Shown here: positions 15,363-23,559 of the stretch, in pieces
Numbering within the stretch: position 1 is the stretch's first letter
How the letters are laid out: each line of letters starts with the position of its first letter
DNA from: a virus
Length of the DNA stretch: 27,838 nucleotides
Virus record (IMG/VR): IMGVR_UViG_3300042483_000232
Location: 1-27,838 of that record
Reading direction: 5' to 3' (one strand)
Notes under the pieces: model-generated
Told to the model about the DNA's origin: nothing
What the model saw: the letters and a program-made list of their open reading frames with translations, nothing else
The model's database searches: none
Translations under genes and position numbers: made by a program

Positions 15363-15368
15363 ATTATA
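15363..15368 (-). promoter_or_regulatory. -10 box of a probable leaderless promoter (repeat-protein gene)
   Basis: A perfect TATAAT on the minus strand (15368-15363), followed by 6 nt (CTATGT) and then GTG 15356. No Shine-Dalgarno precedes the GTG. The -35 region at 17 nt is weak (TATCTT). It lies in the 51-nt gap between this gene and the upstream gene, so the surface protein probably has its own transcript. Confidence 0.6.
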
Positions 15369-15407
15369 GTTTAAAAGTAATGCTCAAGATACTTACGGTG
15401 GTTAGCA

Positions 15408-16496
15408 CTAACTAATGAAAGACAGTGCAATATCTCTTTTTTGCTTTAGTATCTTCCACCTAAAACTATAAGCCTGTTTCCCATTAACATGATTACTAGG
15501 AATCAAATCCAAAGCATCTTCGTAATTGTCCAAGGAGTGGTTTCCTTGAATTTGCATACTTGAAATCGTTTGAAAGAATTCATTGTTAGCAGACTCAATA
15601 TCCATTTGAATTTCATCATCAAGATTGCCGTATTCTGGGTAACAGGACATCAGACCTGCTAAAGACATATGAGCCATTTTTTGTTTGACAAAATTAAGCA
15701 ACTCTTGGTTTGTCTCAACAACACCAGCAGGTCGCCTGCGAGCATCTGTATTGCCTTTTAGGTATTCAGCAACTTGCATATCTACTTGATCTGCAACCAA
15801 TGACTTATCAAAACCTATTTGTTTAAGAAATTCTTTAGCATCCAAAGCAATCGGGTCTTTACCCTTAAATGGAGCATTGGCTAATGCAGCCCATTCAGTT
15901 ATCAAACGAAACATCTCGGATAAGGTTGCGGTACAACCAGGGATAGGGTCGCCATTTATCCAATGATCTTTTATGAGTTCAACCCGTTTAAGATAAGTAT
16001 AAACGAGGCTTGATACCCCATTTATGTTGATTATAGGTTCATAAACGATAATGTCGTCTAGTTCAAAAACATCGTAATAAGGTTTTTCACCTTCGGTCAA
16101 ATAGCGCTCAACACCGTAAAAAGTGTTGTCACAACGCCAACTATTAACGTCCGTGTATATGGGCTTAGAGTTCATAAAGAGAAAAATGCCCCTATCCGAA
16201 TAATCCAAACCTGGATTCCAATATGGAATTATTCGCTCAAAAGGCAATAAACTGACATATTCCTCTTTGTCACCACATATGGCAACAAGGCTATGCACTG
16301 TTTGAAAATCCCAATATAACCAAAATGCTATAAGCAGTTTTCCATCGGGCATACGATGCAAGTCATAGAAAGTAAATTCTTCATCACCTGCTGGTGTCCT
16401 ACGAAACAATTTCAAGGAATCATCCGTAATACTGTCAAGCATATAAAATAATTTACGATCTTTTAGATTGTTTGTATTATAGTTTTTTGTTTCCAT
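15408..16496 (-). CDS. Unknown 362-residue protein
   Basis: A soluble mixed alpha/beta protein with no family recognised. The first ~180 residues are rich in aromatic and acidic residues (YDLHRMPDGKLLIAFWLYWDF, VFELDDIIVYEPI); the second half looks helical (TLSEMFRLITEWAALANAPF, ELLNFVKQKMAHMSLAGLM). ATG 16496 follows the adhesin stop by 8 nt, with AGGG about 8 nt before it; TAGGGT 5 nt before the ATG could alternatively act as a leaderless -10. Its position after the fibre adhesin could suggest a fibre assembly or chaperone role, but this is only context. Confidence 0.65.
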   Translation of the reverse strand: METKNYNTNNLKDRKLFYMLDSITDDSLKLFRRTPAGDEEFTFYDLHRMPDGKLLIAFWLYWDFQTVHSLVAICGDKEEYVSLLPFERIIPYWNPGLDYSDRGIFLFMNSKPIYTDVNSWRCDNTFYGVERYLTEGEKPYYDVFELDDIIVYEPIININGVSSLVYTYLKRVELIKDHWINGDPIPGCTATLSEMFRLITEWAALANAPFKGKDPIALDAKEFLKQIGFDKSLVADQVDMQVAEYLKGNTDARRRPAGVVETNQELLNFVKQKMAHMSLAGLMSCYPEYGNLDDEIQMDIESANNEFFQTISSMQIQGNHSLDNYEDALDLIPSNHVNGKQAYSFRWKILKQKRDIALSFIS

Positions 16497-16504
16497 AATT
16501 TACC

Positions 16505-18700
16505 CTATGGTCCGTAGTAAGTGAAGTATACAATACCAACAACGCCTGGTTGACCGACCTGAAAAGCACCCATCCCACCAGCACCACCAGCGCCAATATT
16601 GTATGGGGAGCCGTTTGCTCCTTGAGTAGCATTACTACCACCACCACCACCGCCAGCATTTCCCCAAAAACCATTTCCAGGACCACCATTACCAGAAACT
16701 GCATTAGTGGATGGCGCTGAACCATTGCCGCCATTGCCATCATTACCTGCTCCACCACCCGATGCTTTGTAAGTGGTCTTGCCAGCGTAATAGAAAGCAG
16801 TAGTACCACCTGTATATGCAGGGTTATCTCCGTAACCAACATTGCCACCTGGACCGTCAACAGTACCACCGCCACCGCCACCAGCCGCAATTTGAACAAA
16901 CTGCGGTCCGCTAAAGAAACAGGCACCACCAGGTGCACCAGGACTCAGTGCTGGATCGTAGGTACCAGTGGTGTACGTTGTATTGTAACCACCAGCGCCA
17001 GGGTAACCAACATTAATGGTCAATGCGCCATCGGCTGCCAAAAACGCAACATTGGTTCTAGTAACAAGACCACCAGCGCCGCCTCCAGAGCCAGCCCAAG
17101 CACCTCCTCCACCTGAACCAATTAGATAAACTTCAGGCAATGGATGAGGATATGTACCACCAACAGTGGGAACTGTAAAATAGTGAGTTCCAGGAGTTCG
17201 CTCATTGTATTCTTTTTTGCCCCAACTTCGGAATGAAGTAACACCAGAGGTCGTAGTACCATTAGCATTTACCGCTACAACACGAACATAAAACAAATAC
17301 CCATTACCATTAAGTGCTGTGTTTTTTGGAAGAGTAGGGTAAGCAGACTTTGCCGCAGATTGGGTAGTGACAGTACCAGCGTATACTTGAGTATAATCTC
17401 CAGGAGAATTAAAGGTATTTGTTGTATTGTATTGGAAATAAACTTCCGTGCTTGTACCATTAGCGCTTATAGTTGCGTTAAGGGTTGCTATACTTTCAGT
17501 AAAGTTAGTTACTGCATTAATTGTGGCTGAAGGTGCAGACAGCGTAGTAAATGTGACAGCAGTTGAAGCGGGACCTGGACCAACACTATTTACTGCCCTT
17601 AGATAAATGCTGTATGCAACATAAGGTGACAAACTGCCAATAGTCACAGGGCTAACAGCATCAGCAGGACTTAACGCAGTCCAAGACGAGTTATTAAACG
17701 AATACTCGTAGTTTGTTATTGCTGAAGTACCTACGTCTGTTGGTGCAGTGAACGAAATAGCAACAGACGTAGTGGATGGTGCGGCACTAAGGGAAGTTGG
17801 AGCAGTCTTAGGTACAGACAGTGTCGTAAATGAAGTAATACCAGAGGTAGCAATTCCCACAGAGTTGGTTGCTTTAAACTGTACATAATAAGTAACCCCG
17901 TTACTTAAGCCTGTAGCATTGTATGTACATAGAGTGTCAGTTGCTCCTGATGCAATGGTTGCGTTAGTAGAGGCAGTAAACCACGCTGAGTTCCCCGAAG
18001 CAAACGTAGAAGAAGTAGAGTACTGAAACTGAACAGTCGTGATGTTAGTGCCACCCGTAGTGTTTACAGTACCTCTCAAAACAGCAGTGGTTTGATCGTA
18101 AGTAACGACAGAAGCAATTGTGACAGTAGGCGTATCTAGCGCTACGGGGGAGTATACAAAACTCTCAATGGGTACGCTTACGGCATTAACAACAATTCCG
18201 TGCTTTGTTGCCCTTGTTGGGGCAGTAGGTGTTTGTTGTATTTGGACAACATCATCACTTGCTTTTTTTGCGGTAGCCGTTATTTTACCAGCACTATTAG
18301 TAACTACTTGGATGTATTGAATACCAGCAGAAGTGTCTCCTATAGCAACACTACCCATTTCTGAAACAACACCGTTAGCAGATTTTAGTAATTTTAGATT
18401 GGTTGAAATAACAACAGCCGCCCACCAATTATCAGAATCCTCTACCCAAAAAGAAGTTCCCCATCCAACGCTAGTTCCACCACCATCAGCACGGATAGTC
18501 ACACTGTTGGTGTTTGCTGAAAAGGTTGCGAGTGCATATGTTGTCGGCGTAGTGAGAGCCACAGCCTTATTACTTTGAAGTCCCCACGTATCCCTGATAT
18601 TGCTCCATCTAGGATTTAGGGAAGTTCCACCAGTACCCGTAAACTCATCCGTAAATGCTGGGTTAACGCCAGGATTTGAGGCAACGATGCCAGTAAGCAT
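16505..18700 (-). CDS. Tail fibre/adhesin with LamG-like, FN3 and Gly-rich domains
   Basis: A 731-residue tail protein. The frame is open to a TTG at 18733, but ATG 18700, 2 nt after the upstream stop, is preferred. Domains in order: an N-terminal concanavalin/LamG-like domain (about 15-185; FTDEFTGTGGTSLNPRWSNI), three fibronectin-III-like domains (about 190-295, 300-390, 390-495; TYYVQFKATN, SIYLRAVNSVGPGP, FYVRVVAVNANG), then a Gly-rich domain (about 510-731) with HYFTVPTVGG, long GGGGG runs and a final GVVGIVYFTYYGP. The last resembles Gly-rich host-range adhesins in which Gly strands pack as polyglycine-II. FN3 domains are common in tail proteins and may bind surface sugars. It probably recognises the host receptor. 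Confidence 0.8.
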   Translation of the reverse strand: MLTGIVASNPGVNPAFTDEFTGTGGTSLNPRWSNIRDTWGLQSNKAVALTTPTTYALATFSANTNSVTIRADGGGTSVGWGTSFWVEDSDNWWAAVVISTNLKLLKSANGVVSEMGSVAIGDTSAGIQYIQVVTNSAGKITATAKKASDDVVQIQQTPTAPTRATKHGIVVNAVSVPIESFVYSPVALDTPTVTIASVVTYDQTTAVLRGTVNTTGGTNITTVQFQYSTSSTFASGNSAWFTASTNATIASGATDTLCTYNATGLSNGVTYYVQFKATNSVGIATSGITSFTTLSVPKTAPTSLSAAPSTTSVAISFTAPTDVGTSAITNYEYSFNNSSWTALSPADAVSPVTIGSLSPYVAYSIYLRAVNSVGPGPASTAVTFTTLSAPSATINAVTNFTESIATLNATISANGTSTEVYFQYNTTNTFNSPGDYTQVYAGTVTTQSAAKSAYPTLPKNTALNGNGYLFYVRVVAVNANGTTTSGVTSFRSWGKKEYNERTPGTHYFTVPTVGGTYPHPLPEVYLIGSGGGGAWAGSGGGAGGLVTRTNVAFLAADGALTINVGYPGAGGYNTTYTTGTYDPALSPGAPGGACFFSGPQFVQIAAGGGGGGTVDGPGGNVGYGDNPAYTGGTTAFYYAGKTTYKASGGGAGNDGNGGNGSAPSTNAVSGNGGPGNGFWGNAGGGGGGSNATQGANGSPYNIGAGGAGGMGAFQVGQPGVVGIVYFTYYGP

Positions 18701-18702
18701 AA

Positions 18703-19065
18703 TTAACTCGTGATGTTTCCGATAAGTACCCAAGTGTTGGCTGCATACTTAATCAAGGTAGCGGCTGCATACTGACCATTAAGTTTTAATTTGCCACTTT
18801 CCGAATGGAGCGTTGCATTCCCCGCAGCAATGCTTACTATGTTTCCCGTTGGACTAGTCTGTAAAAGATCTACACGGTCACCAATAGCAAAGTTTGCTTC
18901 AGAATCATTTGGTACAGTAATTTCAAGCGCACCAGAAACGCCGATAGTTAGAACTTTACCCAAATCATCAATGTCAAGGATTCTCCCAGCAGATACAGCA
19001 GCAACCTGTGAGTTAAACCCAGTAAGGTTTCTACTAGCGGAATTTTCAGAAAGGCGAGAAATCAC
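18703..19065 (-). CDS. Small beta-rich tail-fibre-associated protein
   Basis: A 120-residue protein resembling a domain common at the ends of phage fibres: GKVLTIGVSGALEITVPND, then FAIGDRVDLLQTSPTGNIVSI, KLKLNGQYAAATLIKYAANT and WVLIGNI. GTG 19065 overlaps the upstream stop by 4 nt (GTGA). Here the domain is a separate gene rather than part of a fibre, between another small tail protein and the large adhesin. It probably caps or connects fibre parts; the precise role is unknown. Confidence 0.7.
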   Translation of the reverse strand: MISRLSENSASRNLTGFNSQVAAVSAGRILDIDDLGKVLTIGVSGALEITVPNDSEANFAIGDRVDLLQTSPTGNIVSIAAGNATLHSESGKLKLNGQYAAATLIKYAANTWVLIGNITS

Positions 19066-19391
19066 GAAATCTCTGCCCCAAACAATGAGAACGAGAAGTT
19101 AGCAGTTGAGGCATAGACAGTAACTACGTCAGTAGCCGCCAGGGTAAGACCAACACTAAGAGTTACCGTGTCCTTTGCTCCGATGTTGGCATCGTAAATT
19201 ACATAGTGCTGATTAGCAAGTGATGCCCCAGCAGGGCGCACAGCCACTCGGTAAGTAGCCGCAGTAGTTCCTCGGTTACATACAGAAAGGGTTGATGCCA
19301 CTACTGATTTTCCAGCACCAATTGTCAAAATATCCGTAGCAGTAGTTGCTGACGGGGCAGATTGGGCTAATACTTTATATGCTTGGGCCAC
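19062..19391 (-). CDS. Small beta-rich tail protein
   Basis: A 109-residue protein of a kind I recognise as frequent in aquatic phages next to fibre genes: MAQAYKVLAQSAPSATTATD, then VASTLSVCNRGTTAATYRVAVRP, ASLANQHYVIYDANIG and a final VVTVYASTANFSFSLFGAEIS. The pattern is an immunoglobulin-like beta-sandwich. The start is GTG 19391 with AAGGAG about 6 nt upstream. It opens the tail adhesin group and is preceded by the only non-coding gap above 100 nt in the window. The exact structural place is unknown. Confidence 0.75.
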   Translation of the reverse strand: MAQAYKVLAQSAPSATTATDILTIGAGKSVVASTLSVCNRGTTAATYRVAVRPAGASLANQHYVIYDANIGAKDTVTLSVGLTLAATDVVTVYASTANFSFSLFGAEIS

Positions 19392-19497
19392 GGGCGCTCC
19401 TTAGAAGTCTGTAATGCCCTAGTTTACACTACCTTGTATAGGGAACTTTTTAGCCTATGTATTATTAGCATTATAAAGCCTATCCCAAATGGGCACA
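19392..19497 (-). promoter_or_regulatory. Intergenic leader with possible promoter and hairpin
   Basis: A 106-nt gap. On the minus strand TATAAT (19475-19470) could be a -10 box, but no good -35 is found at 16-18 nt. Downstream, CCCTA and TAGGG with a 17-nt loop could form a hairpin (about 19414-19440) before the AAGGAG site of the GTG 19391 gene. If real, transcription starts about 19463 and leaves a leader of about 70 nt for the tail adhesin genes. Confidence 0.3.
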
Positions 19498-19788
19498 TTA
19501 GTTAAACCACCAGAAATGCTTGAGGATTGAAAGAGATGCCAGAACAACCCACAATACATTAAAAAGAATGATTGTTGGTAATGTCTTTTTCGTAGATGTC
19601 CAAATAAGAGCAACGCTGGAAATGATGGCAAAGATGTAGAGCCACCAGAACTGCTTGCCAAGCAATAAGCCAGGAAAGATGATTGCAATCTTGGTGGCAA
19701 ATCCCCAAGCCTCTACGGTATTGACTCTTGTCCAGTACTCTTTACTGGACATTGTCTTAACGGCTGTAACGATCTTACTAAGAAACAT
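19498..19788 (-). CDS. Small membrane protein, unknown
   Basis: A 96-residue protein with a soluble N-terminus of about 25 residues and two or three hydrophobic segments (about 31-44, 47-63, 70-90), rich in Trp, Ile and Leu (KQFWWLYIFAIISS; LFNVLWVVLASLSIL). GGGAG lies about 6 nt before ATG 19788. It overlaps the end of the upstream gene by 11 nt. It could be a holin-like or superinfection protein; the sequence does not decide. Confidence 0.7.
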   Translation of the reverse strand: MFLSKIVTAVKTMSSKEYWTRVNTVEAWGFATKIAIIFPGLLLGKQFWWLYIFAIISSVALIWTSTKKTLPTIILFNVLWVVLASLSILKHFWWFN

Positions 19789-20494
19789 TCATACTCCCTA
19801 AAGCAGCATTAAGTTTTTCCTCAAAGGTCAAGGTTGGGTACTTGTTAACCACAGTCACAATCCACTGTTTAAACTCAGCAGAGATAGCAGGATGTGCTGG
19901 AATCAACCGATAGTTTGCTTGTCCTTTTAAGAACATTGCTAAAGGCATGTCTGGCATAGCATCAATCTCGTCTAAGACGGCTTGAGGAATTTCAAGCAGG
20001 TCAATTGCCATTTTTGAGTAAATTGCCATTGGGTGATCACTATTAAATGGTTCTTCAACCATAAAAGACCATTCACGCATGTTTTTAAACAGTTGGTAGA
20101 TGGTGCACCCATACCACATAGCACTTGGAGTAGGGCTTTTTTCCAAATCAGGAGTCCCTGGACTACCATCTTTACCTAGTGCTTTAACTTGAACGTAATC
20201 AATAAAGAAATGTGGTACTACAGAAATAATGTGCCCCCATTTTTCAAATAAAGTCACTTTCATCTCAAAGTCATCAAAACCCGATTTGTGTGCTACGTCC
20301 CAAGTTTGATTTGCGTAAGGTGTTCCCAGAACAGGACTAAGGCTGCCATATGAGAGGTTTTCGCAGCGGTCTCCTCGGGGCGCATTACGCCCTTCTTCAG
20401 TAAACTCACATTTCAAAAGAATAAAAAGTAATGGATTTTCTGATGGCACAGAGTCCAACAGTAGGTTATCCCAACCTAAGTCTTCTATTGTCAT
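19778..20494 (-). CDS. Unknown 238-residue protein of the halogenase cluster
   Basis: A soluble, acidic protein with no family recognised. Aromatic and Met-rich segments (HIISVVPHFFIDYVQVKAL, AMWYGCTIYQLFKNMREWSF, DAMPDMPLAMFLKGQANYRL) suggest a folded globular enzyme or binding protein rather than a fibre. It starts at ATG 20494 with AAGGAG 6 nt upstream and overlaps the preceding stop (ATGA). Its tight coupling to the DUF6065-like/halogenase/oxygenase genes suggests it may act with them. Confidence 0.65.
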   Translation of the reverse strand: MTIEDLGWDNLLLDSVPSENPLLFILLKCEFTEEGRNAPRGDRCENLSYGSLSPVLGTPYANQTWDVAHKSGFDDFEMKVTLFEKWGHIISVVPHFFIDYVQVKALGKDGSPGTPDLEKSPTPSAMWYGCTIYQLFKNMREWSFMVEEPFNSDHPMAIYSKMAIDLLEIPQAVLDEIDAMPDMPLAMFLKGQANYRLIPAHPAISAEFKQWIVTVVNKYPTLTFEEKLNAALGSMNVS

Positions 20495-20697
20495 GTTGTC
20501 TCCTTGAGTTGCTTCTCTACTATTTGTAATTTATGACAGTGACTACTGAGGTTATTTTGAAAAACCATATTTGGTTCATTATATGCAGAAAAGCCTACAT
20601 CAAGCGTTTCTGGATCTTTCCCCATCTCTATGCACATTCTGAAAAGTTCATCCAAGATAGATTGGCGAATTGCTTCTAATTCACTTTTTCTTGTCAC
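20491..20697 (-). CDS. Unknown 68-residue protein
   Basis: A small helical charged protein (ELEAIRQSILDELFRMCIEMG; NNLSSHCHKLQIVEKQLKETT). The start is GTG 20697, 17 nt inside the end of the upstream gene, with a weak GGTGG site. Its stop overlaps the next start (ATGA). The layout supports a real coupled gene, but no function can be assigned. It may be an accessory or dimerisation peptide for its neighbours. Confidence 0.6.
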   Translation of the reverse strand: MTRKSELEAIRQSILDELFRMCIEMGKDPETLDVGFSAYNEPNMVFQNNLSSHCHKLQIVEKQLKETT

Positions 20698-21472
20698 GAG
20701 ACCACCACCTACGCTTATTGTCTTCTTTCAACCGAGCATCTACTCGTATTCTTTCTTTCCTATACGTGGCACCCGTTTCTTTAGGGGAAATAAACCCTGA
20801 TCCAAATCCAGTACTTGCATAATACTTAAACTCTGACTCATCATTAAATAAAACTTTTGTAAAGTCCGAATCCCTCTTGAATGGGATAAGTTGGGCAATC
20901 GGGGTGTTGTACTTCAGCGCAAATGGTCTATCTCCCGTTAGATTTAAAACAATATTTATTGCGTGGTAAAAGTCTGTGTGCACAATTGCTGGAACTACAG
21001 TGTAGTCTTCGCTAGGTTCCCAGTAGCAAGGAAGTATTAGCGTTGACCATCCTGGAGCAGTCTCCATTCTCCACGGATTAACTAATTTTGGATACTGTCC
21101 TGTTTCAATTTTTCGTACACCCGTCATAGGACAGGTACCAGTAGATTCATGACTAAATCCCGACACCACCCCAATTGGTATTGTCTGCCCACTGACTACC
21201 GCTGAAGGGTAAAAATCATCTGATCCATTTTCCCACGTACCATTACCATCTGGGCGAAAACGATAATTTGTCCACAAGGGAAGAGTCACACCAGCCGCAA
21301 GAAGGTCAATGGTTCCAACACATTTCCGTAAGGCCGCTCCCTCTTTAGTAACACGCTTGAACCAGTTTGGCAAGTTTGCCGTGCTATTTGCAAAAGGAGC
21401 CGCCGACATCAACCTATTGTCTGTCGGGGTAAACCGTATTTCCCCTGGCTTTACTTTGCTTCTTTTACCCAT
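20681..21472 (-). CDS. DUF6065-like protein beside halogenase
   Basis: A 263-residue protein resembling the DUF6065 group as I remember it. Signature segments are LPNWFKRVTKEG (about 34-45), LPLWTNYRFRPDG (64-76), NPWRMETAPGWSTLILP (132-148), VVPAIVHTDFYHAINIVL (159-176) and NTPIAQLIPFKRD (189-201). The family has no established activity. The fold implied is beta-rich and cupin- or jelly-roll-like, which is a guess. The C-terminus is very basic (DARLKEDNKRRWWSRDKKK). ATG 21472 follows the halogenase stop by 1 nt, so the two are probably co-translated. I suspect it is a functional partner or substrate-handling protein for the halogenase and oxygenase. Confidence 0.55.
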   Translation of the reverse strand: MGKRSKVKPGEIRFTPTDNRLMSAAPFANSTANLPNWFKRVTKEGAALRKCVGTIDLLAAGVTLPLWTNYRFRPDGNGTWENGSDDFYPSAVVSGQTIPIGVVSGFSHESTGTCPMTGVRKIETGQYPKLVNPWRMETAPGWSTLILPCYWEPSEDYTVVPAIVHTDFYHAINIVLNLTGDRPFALKYNTPIAQLIPFKRDSDFTKVLFNDESEFKYYASTGFGSGFISPKETGATYRKERIRVDARLKEDNKRRWWSRDKKK

Positions 21473-21473
21473 T

Positions 21474-22967
21474 TTAGTTCCACTCCTCGTCTATCAGTTT
21501 GATTTCCCGCAATGCTTGAGCATGGTCAACTAAAGTATGGTCGTGTCTTTGGTGTTTATACTCACTTACTTGTTTGTCTATAGACTCACGCAAATGAAGC
21601 GACTCAATCGCCCTCGTGCAAGCATCCACGCTAATAATTCCCTGCCCTTGCCCTACGTGGGCTAAGTGTGGAGCACCAAACATTTCTCCGTTATTATTAG
21701 CAAAATCATACCTACTAGGTGAGCGTTCAGACCACACATCAATTAATTCTTGCAATTCCGAGTTAACGGGCATACGAGACATTTCCTGCCAAAACTTTGA
21801 ATCTTGCCTATCGCTATAGTAGTGCAGCCGTATCATTGTCAAAATATTACGCATTAGTGCATCTGAACCTTTATTGTAATGTTTCTGAGAAGCGGTATGC
21901 GAAGGAAGGTATGACGCAAGATACTGAATAGAATTTCTTACTTGCTGAATTGTAGAACCAATACTGGTTGCTTCTAGTGGTTCCACAAAGGAAGAAGCCA
22001 AACCAACAGCAATACAATTCTTTTGCCAAGGCTCTTTAAGGTGACCAGCATCAAACTTGATCACTCGTGGGTCGTCAGGTAGTTTGTACCCTGACATTTG
22101 TTCCGCTTCCCGAACAGCCTCGTCTACCGAAATAAATGCATCACAAAATACATAGCCATTACCCCTGCGTTCCTGCGTAGGAATTTCCCACATCCAACCA
22201 GAAGACGCTGCACGAGCACGGGTATACGGACGAATTTGTCCGTTTGGGTCACTTTCTGTTGGAAAAGGAATGGCTGAGTTGCAAAGCAAAAACTCACTAA
22301 AAGAATTCCACTCCACATTGCCAACTTCATTCATTAGCACTTTATTAAAACCAGATGCATCAAACCAAAAATCAGCCTCTAATACATCGCCTTGTTGAGT
22401 ACGTACTGAACTAATGAGTCCGTCTTCGTCTTTTGTAACAGACTCAAATTCTCCATCAATAAACTTGATGTGTCTTTTAAAAGCCAACTTTGTAAAGTAC
22501 TCATTGAGTTTAACGGTGTCAAAATGAAACTGGTTGGTGTTCTTATGCAAATTGTCTTTACTGATTTTGTTTTGCACCAGACCGACACTACCTGTTTGGC
22601 TTGTCAGTGTTTTTCCAGATTCAATAATTCCCATATATGTCGCAAAGAGGCCATGACAAAAGATGTCATCAACCTGACCTACACTGTGGAAATAATCTTT
22701 TGTATGTGTTGTCCAGTTTTCATAACGAATTCCGTACTTATGGGTAGCCAATGTCTCTACCAACATCTCCTCAAGAGGGATGTCAATTAGTTCCATAAAC
22801 TGTCTCCAGTGTTCTGTAGAACCTTCACCAACCCCAATAATACCTATTTTAGAAGACGATAAAACTGTTATTCCACACACAGGAAAAGCCTTACGTAAAA
22901 TTAGTGCAGTTATTAACCCTGCTGTGCCTGAACCTACTATGCCAAAGTTTTGTATACGGTCTTTCAT
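21474..22967 (-). CDS. Flavin-dependent (tryptophan-type) halogenase
   Basis: A 497-residue protein of the Trp_halogenase family, which uses FADH2, O2 and halide to halogenate aromatic substrates. The frame is open to a TTG at 22997, but ATG 22967 has AGGAG 5 nt upstream and is chosen. Visible: FAD motif GIVGSGTAG (9-17), GVGEGST (45-51), the catalytic-type Lys77 in HKYGIRYENW, the halogenase motif GWMWEIP (257-263), which distinguishes the family from monooxygenases, and FVEPLEATSI (327-336), where Glu332 matches the catalytic Glu of PrnA; the following Ser and Gly of PrnA are Ala and Ser here. Length is near the usual ~510-540. A separate flavin reductase is needed and is not seen. A halogenase from a cyanophage is known, so the activity is plausible; the substrate and halide are unknown. 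Confidence 0.9.
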   Translation of the reverse strand: MKDRIQNFGIVGSGTAGLITALILRKAFPVCGITVLSSSKIGIIGVGEGSTEHWRQFMELIDIPLEEMLVETLATHKYGIRYENWTTHTKDYFHSVGQVDDIFCHGLFATYMGIIESGKTLTSQTGSVGLVQNKISKDNLHKNTNQFHFDTVKLNEYFTKLAFKRHIKFIDGEFESVTKDEDGLISSVRTQQGDVLEADFWFDASGFNKVLMNEVGNVEWNSFSEFLLCNSAIPFPTESDPNGQIRPYTRARAASSGWMWEIPTQERRGNGYVFCDAFISVDEAVREAEQMSGYKLPDDPRVIKFDAGHLKEPWQKNCIAVGLASSFVEPLEATSIGSTIQQVRNSIQYLASYLPSHTASQKHYNKGSDALMRNILTMIRLHYYSDRQDSKFWQEMSRMPVNSELQELIDVWSERSPSRYDFANNNGEMFGAPHLAHVGQGQGIISVDACTRAIESLHLRESIDKQVSEYKHQRHDHTLVDHAQALREIKLIDEEWN

Positions 22968-22977
22968 TATTCTCCTA

Positions 22978-23559
22978 TCAGTGGTACCAAGTAACAAGTG
23001 AGTGCTTTACACCCTTAGTCACAGGGTGTGCAATATGCAAATACGGGAAGTTTGATGGGAACATCAGAACCCTTCCGCATATTGCCTCAACAGTAACATC
23101 AAATTGTGGAAACTCTAGTTGACCACCCCCTTCTGGGGTAGACAAAAATGACACCATACTGTAGATCCTACGGTTATCAGGACCGTGGTCAGAGTGGGGT
23201 TTGTATTCAGATTGTTCTAAATACTTTAAAAGAGAATACGCTTCATGCACGGCAGTCGGAATTAAATATTCATGCCTGTAGTCTTCTGAGACTTCTTCAA
23301 TAGGGTTGCGAATTGTTTCTGTAAAAAACTTTGACAATTCAGTTTCTGGATATGGCTTCATCAGTGGGATGAGAGAACAATTTAAAGAAGTTCTATGCGA
23401 TGTTGTTTTGTTATTCCCTACAGTAGAACCATCCCATGATAATTCTGACCATTCGGAATCTATTTCTTTTTCTAGGCTTTGCAAAAATTGACTTGCATTA
23501 TCCTCGGTAAAAACGTCTTCGTAAAGGGAGATGCACGTCCCTAGTTTTGTAAGTTTCAT
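22978..23559 (-). CDS. 2OG-Fe(II) oxygenase, prolyl-4-hydroxylase-like
   Basis: A 193-residue enzyme of the 2-oxoglutarate/Fe(II) superfamily. The double-stranded beta-helix ligands are H122 and D124 in YKPHSDHG and H175 in YLHIAHPVTKG, with K185 where Arg usually binds 2-oxoglutarate. RIYSMVSFLSTPEGGGQLEF and GRVLMFPSNFPY are the usual core strands. ATG 23559 overlaps the upstream stop (ATGA). It lies directly before the halogenase. This family hydroxylates proteins or small molecules; here fibre proteins or a halogenated or hydroxylated metabolite are candidates. The Lys replacement occurs in some active members. Confidence 0.85.
   Translation of the reverse strand: MKLTKLGTCISLYEDVFTEDNASQFLQSLEKEIDSEWSELSWDGSTVGNNKTTSHRTSLNCSLIPLMKPYPETELSKFFTETIRNPIEEVSEDYRHEYLIPTAVHEAYSLLKYLEQSEYKPHSDHGPDNRRIYSMVSFLSTPEGGGQLEFPQFDVTVEAICGRVLMFPSNFPYLHIAHPVTKGVKHSLVTWYH

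Noticed and set aside
18701-18733. TTG start giving a longer adhesin
   Set aside because: It would overlap the conserved WVLIGNI end of the upstream gene; ATG 18700 directly follows that gene's stop.
22968-22997. TTG start giving a 507-residue halogenase
   Set aside because: The extra ten residues overlap the upstream oxygenase gene and have no ribosome site; ATG 22967 has AGGAG 5 nt upstream and begins just before the FAD motif.
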